Source: UBA668 sp043721915
Lineage (GTDB): Bacteria > Actinomycetota > Acidimicrobiia > Acidimicrobiales > Ilumatobacteraceae
DNA: 64,000 nt
Reading direction: 5' to 3'
Assembly (NCBI GenBank): GCA_043721915.1
Contig: JAYSPV010000005.1
Span: forward strand, 62,001 to 126,000
Shown here: positions 61,152 to 64,000 of the stretch, piece after piece
Numbering within the stretch: position 1 is the first letter of the stretch
Layout: each line of letters begins with the position of its first letter
The notes under the pieces: model-generated
The model's input: only the letters and a program-made list of their open reading frames with translations
Databases searched by the model: none
Told to the model about the DNA's origin: nothing
Translations under genes and position numbers: made by a program

Positions 61152-61805
61152 GTGACAGAGCCGAGATCGACATCGCTGCTGCTCATCGGCGCCGGCGGCC
61201 ACGCGAGGGTGTGCCTGGAAGCACTGCTCGACGACCCGGCGCTGGCGGTGACCGGCGCTGTCAGCCGCGATGGCCGCGGTATCGGCGATCTCGGTGTGCC
61301 GATGCTCGGCACCGACGAAGATCTGCCGGCGACCGCTCAGCGTCACGGTGTTCATGGCGGGTTCGTGGCAATCGGCGACAACGTTGCACGGGCCGCCGTG
61401 TCGGCTCGCTGGGGTGCTGCCGGTCTGCCGCTGGCCATCGCCATCAGCCGGTTCGCAATGGTCTCGCGCAGCGCGGTCATCGAGCCTGGTGTCGCCGTGT
61501 TGCCCGGAGCGGTCGTCAACGCGGCCACCGTCGTCGGCGCAGGCACCATCGTCAACACCAACGCGTCGATCGATCATGACTGCCGCGTCGGCCGATTCGC
61601 CCACGTTGCGCCAGGCACCGCGATCGGCGGCGACGTGGTGATCGGTGACGGCGTGTTCATCGGCCTCGGAGCGCGAGTACTGCCGGGGGTCACCATCGGT
61701 GCGGGGGCCATGGTCGGCGCCGGCGCCGTGGTGGTGCGCGACGTGCCCGCTGGTGCGCTCGTGGTGGGATGCCCGGCCCGGGTCGTGCGGATGCTGACGT
61801 CGTGA
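61152..61805 (+). CDS. NeuD/PglD-type sugar O/N-acyltransferase
   Basis: A 217-residue left-handed beta-helix acyltransferase. An N-terminal nucleotide-sugar-binding Rossmann part (LLLIGAGGHARVCLEAL) is followed by hexapeptide repeats (IEPGVAVLPGAVVNAATVVG, ASIDHDCRVGRFAHVAPG with the catalytic His, VFIGLGARVLPGV). In PglD this acetylates UDP-4-amino sugar to make UDP-bacillosamine. The GTG at 61152 is preceded by a TAGTGT -10-like box with no ribosome site, suggesting a leaderless start. The stop overlaps the sugar transferase start. Confidence 0.88.
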   Translation: MTEPRSTSLLLIGAGGHARVCLEALLDDPALAVTGAVSRDGRGIGDLGVPMLGTDEDLPATAQRHGVHGGFVAIGDNVARAAVSARWGAAGLPLAIAISRFAMVSRSAVIEPGVAVLPGAVVNAATVVGAGTIVNTNASIDHDCRVGRFAHVAPGTAIGGDVVIGDGVFIGLGARVLPGVTIGAGAMVGAGAVVVRDVPAGALVVGCPARVVRMLTS

Positions 61806-62413
61806 GGCCGGCCGAGGCGGTTCGGCGAGCGCTCGACGTCTCGGTCGCAGTCGTCGGCCTGATCGCGGCGTCACCGCTGTTGGTCGTCGTCGCCATCGCT
61901 GTTCGCACACGAATGGGCCGCTGTGTGTTGTTCCGCCAACGCAGGCTGGGCCGCGCTGGCCGGCCGTTTCAGCTGCTCAAGTTCCGCACGATGCTGCATC
62001 CGGCGAAGGGCCGGTCGAACCCCGAGTTCGACGCCGAACGACTCACCGGGCTCGGCCGCTTTCTGCGCAGCACCAGCCTCGACGAACTTCCCTCGCTGGT
62101 CAACCTGCTCCGCGGCGACATCACCCTGGTCGGCCCGCGGCCGCTTCCCGTGCACTATTGGGACCGCTATCGCGGCGACGAGTACCGGCGGTTCGAACTG
62201 AAGCCGGGCATCACTGGCCTGGCGCAGATCAGCGGGCGCAACTCGCTCGATTGGCCCGAGCGGCTGGCACTCGATGTGCAATACGTGCGCGAACGGAGCC
62301 TTGCGGGCGACCTACGCATCCTCGTGCGAACCGTCCCTGCCGTGCTCGGTCGCGGCGGCGTCGACCACGCTGCCGGCGTCACGATGCACGAACTACCTGC
62401 CGACCGCCCCTGA
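61802..62413 (+). CDS. Monotopic sugar-phosphate transferase (PglC-like)
   Basis: A 203-residue small phosphoglycosyl transferase. An N-terminal membrane hairpin (VSVAVVGLIAASPLLVVVAI) precedes LKFRTM, the catalytic Asp94-Glu95 dyad in STSLDELPSLVNLLRGD, and VGPRPLP and KPGITGLAQISGRN. It transfers a sugar 1-phosphate from a UDP-sugar to undecaprenyl phosphate at the cytoplasmic face, the first membrane step of glycan assembly. Together with the PglD-like gene (GTGA overlap) and a DegT aminotransferase gene nearby it suggests a bacillosamine-like priming sugar. Confidence 0.92.
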   Translation: MRPAEAVRRALDVSVAVVGLIAASPLLVVVAIAVRTRMGRCVLFRQRRLGRAGRPFQLLKFRTMLHPAKGRSNPEFDAERLTGLGRFLRSTSLDELPSLVNLLRGDITLVGPRPLPVHYWDRYRGDEYRRFELKPGITGLAQISGRNSLDWPERLALDVQYVRERSLAGDLRILVRTVPAVLGRGGVDHAAGVTMHELPADRP

Positions 62414-62422
62414 CACCGGGAC

Positions 62423-62467
62423 CGGCGCCAGGTCGTCAGGTCATCAGGTCATCAGGTGCTGGCGCCG
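62423..62467. terminator. Hairpin with triple 8-bp repeat between convergent genes
   Basis: CGGCGCCAG (62423-62431) and CTGGCGCCG (62459-62467) are exact reverse complements. The loop contains three tandem copies of GTC(G/A)TCAG (62432-62455). The right arm overlaps the last codons of the deacetylase gene. A bidirectional terminator is likely. Confidence 0.5.
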
Positions 62468-63261
62468 CGGTAGCGCACGCGGGCCATCAGCGCCCGCACG
62501 TCGCCTTCGAGACGCAATCCTCCGGCTGACTTGGCCGCGAACCATTGGAAGCCGTCGCCGCGTTGGATTGGGGTGCGCGCCAGCCGGCACGAGTCGGCGC
62601 GGCCCGGGCGGTTGACGCGGCTTCCGGCGAGGGCGGCCGAACGGAACCGGCGGCGAACAGCGATCTCCGCCGCCGCCGAACCGGGCAACGCCTTTGGGTA
62701 CGCGAAGTGAGCCGGCGCGGCCCCGAGGTGTTCGCCGATCAGCTCGCACGAGCGGTCGAGATCTGCCTCGACCGTTGCCGTGCCCTGACGATCGAGCAGC
62801 CAGTGCGAATGTGTGTGGGAGCCGACCGTGACGAGCCCTGTGGAGACTGCGTCGCGCAGTGCGGCCCACGAGGTAGGCGGGGCACCCCAGGGAAACATGA
62901 TGGCCTCATCGATGAACAGGGTGGCCGCGTACAGCGTGGCGGGCAGGGAGTGGCGCACCAGCGCCGGCACCGAGACGTCGGTGAAGTCGGCAGTGCCGTC
63001 ATCGAACGTGATGACCACGCTGTGCTCGGGTGCGTCGGGCGCCGGGTTGGCCAAGCGGTCGAGGGCGGTGTCGAGGCTGATGACGTCGTGATGGGCAGCG
63101 AGGTGGGCGAGCTGACGATCGAATGCCTCCGGCTCGAGATCGACCGCGCTGTCGCTGCCCCCACCAACGCGGTGGTAGATGAGGATGGTGATGCCCGGCT
63201 CCGGTGGGCGTACGACATCGAACAACGAGCTGGCCCGCTTGACCAGTTGGCCGGCGCTCAC
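62452..63261 (-). CDS. Polysaccharide deacetylase (NodB homology)
   Basis: A 269-residue carbohydrate esterase family 4 protein. Motif 1 is TFDDG (Asp87, Asp88); motif 2 is HTHSH with His149 and His153 as metal ligands. ILIYHRVGGG and HFAYPKA are also typical. It removes N- or O-acetyl groups from a surface glycan. No classical signal peptide, so it may act in the cytoplasm or be anchored by partners. The GTG start overlaps the phosphatase stop (GTGA), coupling the two genes. Confidence 0.88.
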   Translation of the reverse strand: MSAGQLVKRASSLFDVVRPPEPGITILIYHRVGGGSDSAVDLEPEAFDRQLAHLAAHHDVISLDTALDRLANPAPDAPEHSVVITFDDGTADFTDVSVPALVRHSLPATLYAATLFIDEAIMFPWGAPPTSWAALRDAVSTGLVTVGSHTHSHWLLDRQGTATVEADLDRSCELIGEHLGAAPAHFAYPKALPGSAAAEIAVRRRFRSAALAGSRVNRPGRADSCRLARTPIQRGDGFQWFAAKSAGGLRLEGDVRALMARVRYRGAST

Positions 63262-63809
63262 ACCAACACCAGCGCCAGCCGCCGCGTCCACGCGTCGATC
63301 CGATCGAAGCTCTGCTTCCACACGGCGGGTGACTGCCCCGTCGGGTCGGAGACCTCGGGTATCGAGACGGAGTCGAGGTAGTCGAAGGCCGTCAGGCGAC
63401 CGTGCCCGACATCGAGCAACCACTCGTCGATCGGGCGGCCGTCACGTGGGCCGACCGCCTCGGCGCGACGCACGAGTTCCGGAAGCGTGAACGTGCGCCG
63501 GAACAACCCCGGCCAGCGACCGGCGATCGCGACCACGTGTTGTTGCTCGGCTGTGACGATCACGTCGGCGGACTGGACGATCTCGGGCTCGAGCATCCGA
63601 CTGCGGTGCTCGACGACATCGATGCCGCGATCGGCCAGGAGCCGGGCTGCGCGCTCTATGGTGGGATGCCCCCTGGCCGCAGTGCCGGCCGATTGGACAT
63701 GCGCCGCGACACCCACCTCATCGAGATGCGCAGCAAGCAGTGCCCCGATCAGCACCGAGCGGGTGCGATTGTGGGTGCAGACCGCAAGCACCTCGAGCGG
63801 GGCGCTCAT
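63258..63809 (-). CDS. Low-molecular-weight protein-tyrosine phosphatase
   Basis: A 183-residue LMW-PTP/arsenate-reductase fold protein. The P-loop is Cys11-x5-Arg17 in VCTHNRTRS near the N-terminus, and the general-acid aspartate is in EVSDPTGQS near the C-terminus. In glycan loci such phosphatases dephosphorylate tyrosine kinases that set chain length. Its stop overlaps the deacetylase start. The arsenate reductase alternative is less likely in this context. Confidence 0.88.
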   Translation of the reverse strand: MSAPLEVLAVCTHNRTRSVLIGALLAAHLDEVGVAAHVQSAGTAARGHPTIERAARLLADRGIDVVEHRSRMLEPEIVQSADVIVTAEQQHVVAIAGRWPGLFRRTFTLPELVRRAEAVGPRDGRPIDEWLLDVGHGRLTAFDYLDSVSIPEVSDPTGQSPAVWKQSFDRIDAWTRRLALVLV

Positions 63810-63905
63810 CGCCCACCGTGTCGCGCGCCCGTCATGGCAGACACGTTACGGCCAGTCGTCACCGGAAGGCGGTTTCGCGGACGGCACAGCTGGCACACTG
63901 TCATC

Positions 63906-64000
63906 GTGACCTGGAAGCCCCAGCCTTGGAAGGTGTTGCTGTCGCCCCCGGAAGTCGGTGAGCACGAACGCGAGATGTTGCTCGCTGCGTTCGATTCGGG
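63906..64000 (+). CDS. DegT/DnrJ/EryC1 sugar aminotransferase, N-terminus only
   Basis: The first 31 codons from the GTG at 63906 read TWKPQPWKVLLSPPEVGEHE and continue REMLLAAFDS before the window ends. The L-S-P-P-x-V-G-x-x-E block is the start of PLP-dependent DegT-type aminotransferases (PglE-like), which make 4-amino sugars. Together with the PglD- and PglC-like genes this predicts UDP-bacillosamine-type sugar synthesis. The active-site lysine lies beyond the window. Confidence 0.7.
   Translation, partial: MTWKPQPWKVLLSPPEVGEHEREMLLAAFDS

Overview
The window is high-GC DNA (about two thirds G+C by eye) with dense, short-spaced genes, frequent GTG starts and 4-bp ATGA/GTGA stop-start overlaps. 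Gene content points to a free-living actinobacterium, most likely of the Acidimicrobiia (Ilumatobacter-like) type: a DUF222/13E12 HNH endonuclease, a Ddn-like deazaflavin protein, a class-E-type sortase homologue, an actinobacterial OleBC fusion and PHO-box-like 11-nt repeats. The taxonomic call is inference. I recognised no rRNA, tRNA, CRISPR array, intact insertion sequence or prophage.

Layout. 1-1624: end of a riboflavin operon (ribE, ribB, ribH). 1682-4721: thiolase, universal stress protein and MFS exporter on the minus strand. 4780-6350: a decayed stretch with an ABC ATPase-permease chimera, an opal-interrupted frame, a shortened YCII gene and a dispersed ATCGAAATCGAAA repeat. 6539-8878: small basic proteins, a zinc alcohol dehydrogenase and a frameshifted Uma2 gene. 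9028-18803: a plus-strand signalling island (cyclase-like/STAND ATPase, FHA protein, kinase/STAND ATPase, GH25-like protein, patatin, mini zinc finger). 19109-26179: catabolic and redox enzymes plus a TIR-TPR gene that has lost its NTPase core. 26188-30718: oleA-oleBC-oleD, for long-chain olefins. 30882-33678: a divergent formamidase-like gene and an MFS exporter.

33691-52286 is the most unusual part: about 18.6 kb and 15 co-oriented genes. It combines a complete Pst phosphate transporter set (pstC, pstA, pstS, pstB) with two further periplasmic-binding-like proteins and three secreted proteins that share an unrecognised two-cysteine domain. It also holds a sortase homologue lacking both catalytic His and Cys, a WxL-like/DUF916-like pair and three cytoplasmic coiled-coil proteins, two of them tail-anchored. 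PHO-box-like repeats lie at its head and before its distal third, so phosphate limitation probably switches it on. I infer a phosphate-responsive cell-surface assembly.

52393-64000: an OYE-family oxidoreductase, a RecQ-like helicase, a PPOX pseudogene, an HNH nuclease and a carboxylesterase. Next comes a peroxiredoxin gene in which an in-frame UGA stands exactly where the peroxidatic cysteine should be (59439-59900), read here as a selenoprotein and overlapping a VIT1/CCC1 metal transporter gene. The window ends with a small sortase-substrate-like protein and a glycan locus (PglD-like, PglC-like, polysaccharide deacetylase, LMW phosphatase, DegT aminotransferase cut by the window edge).
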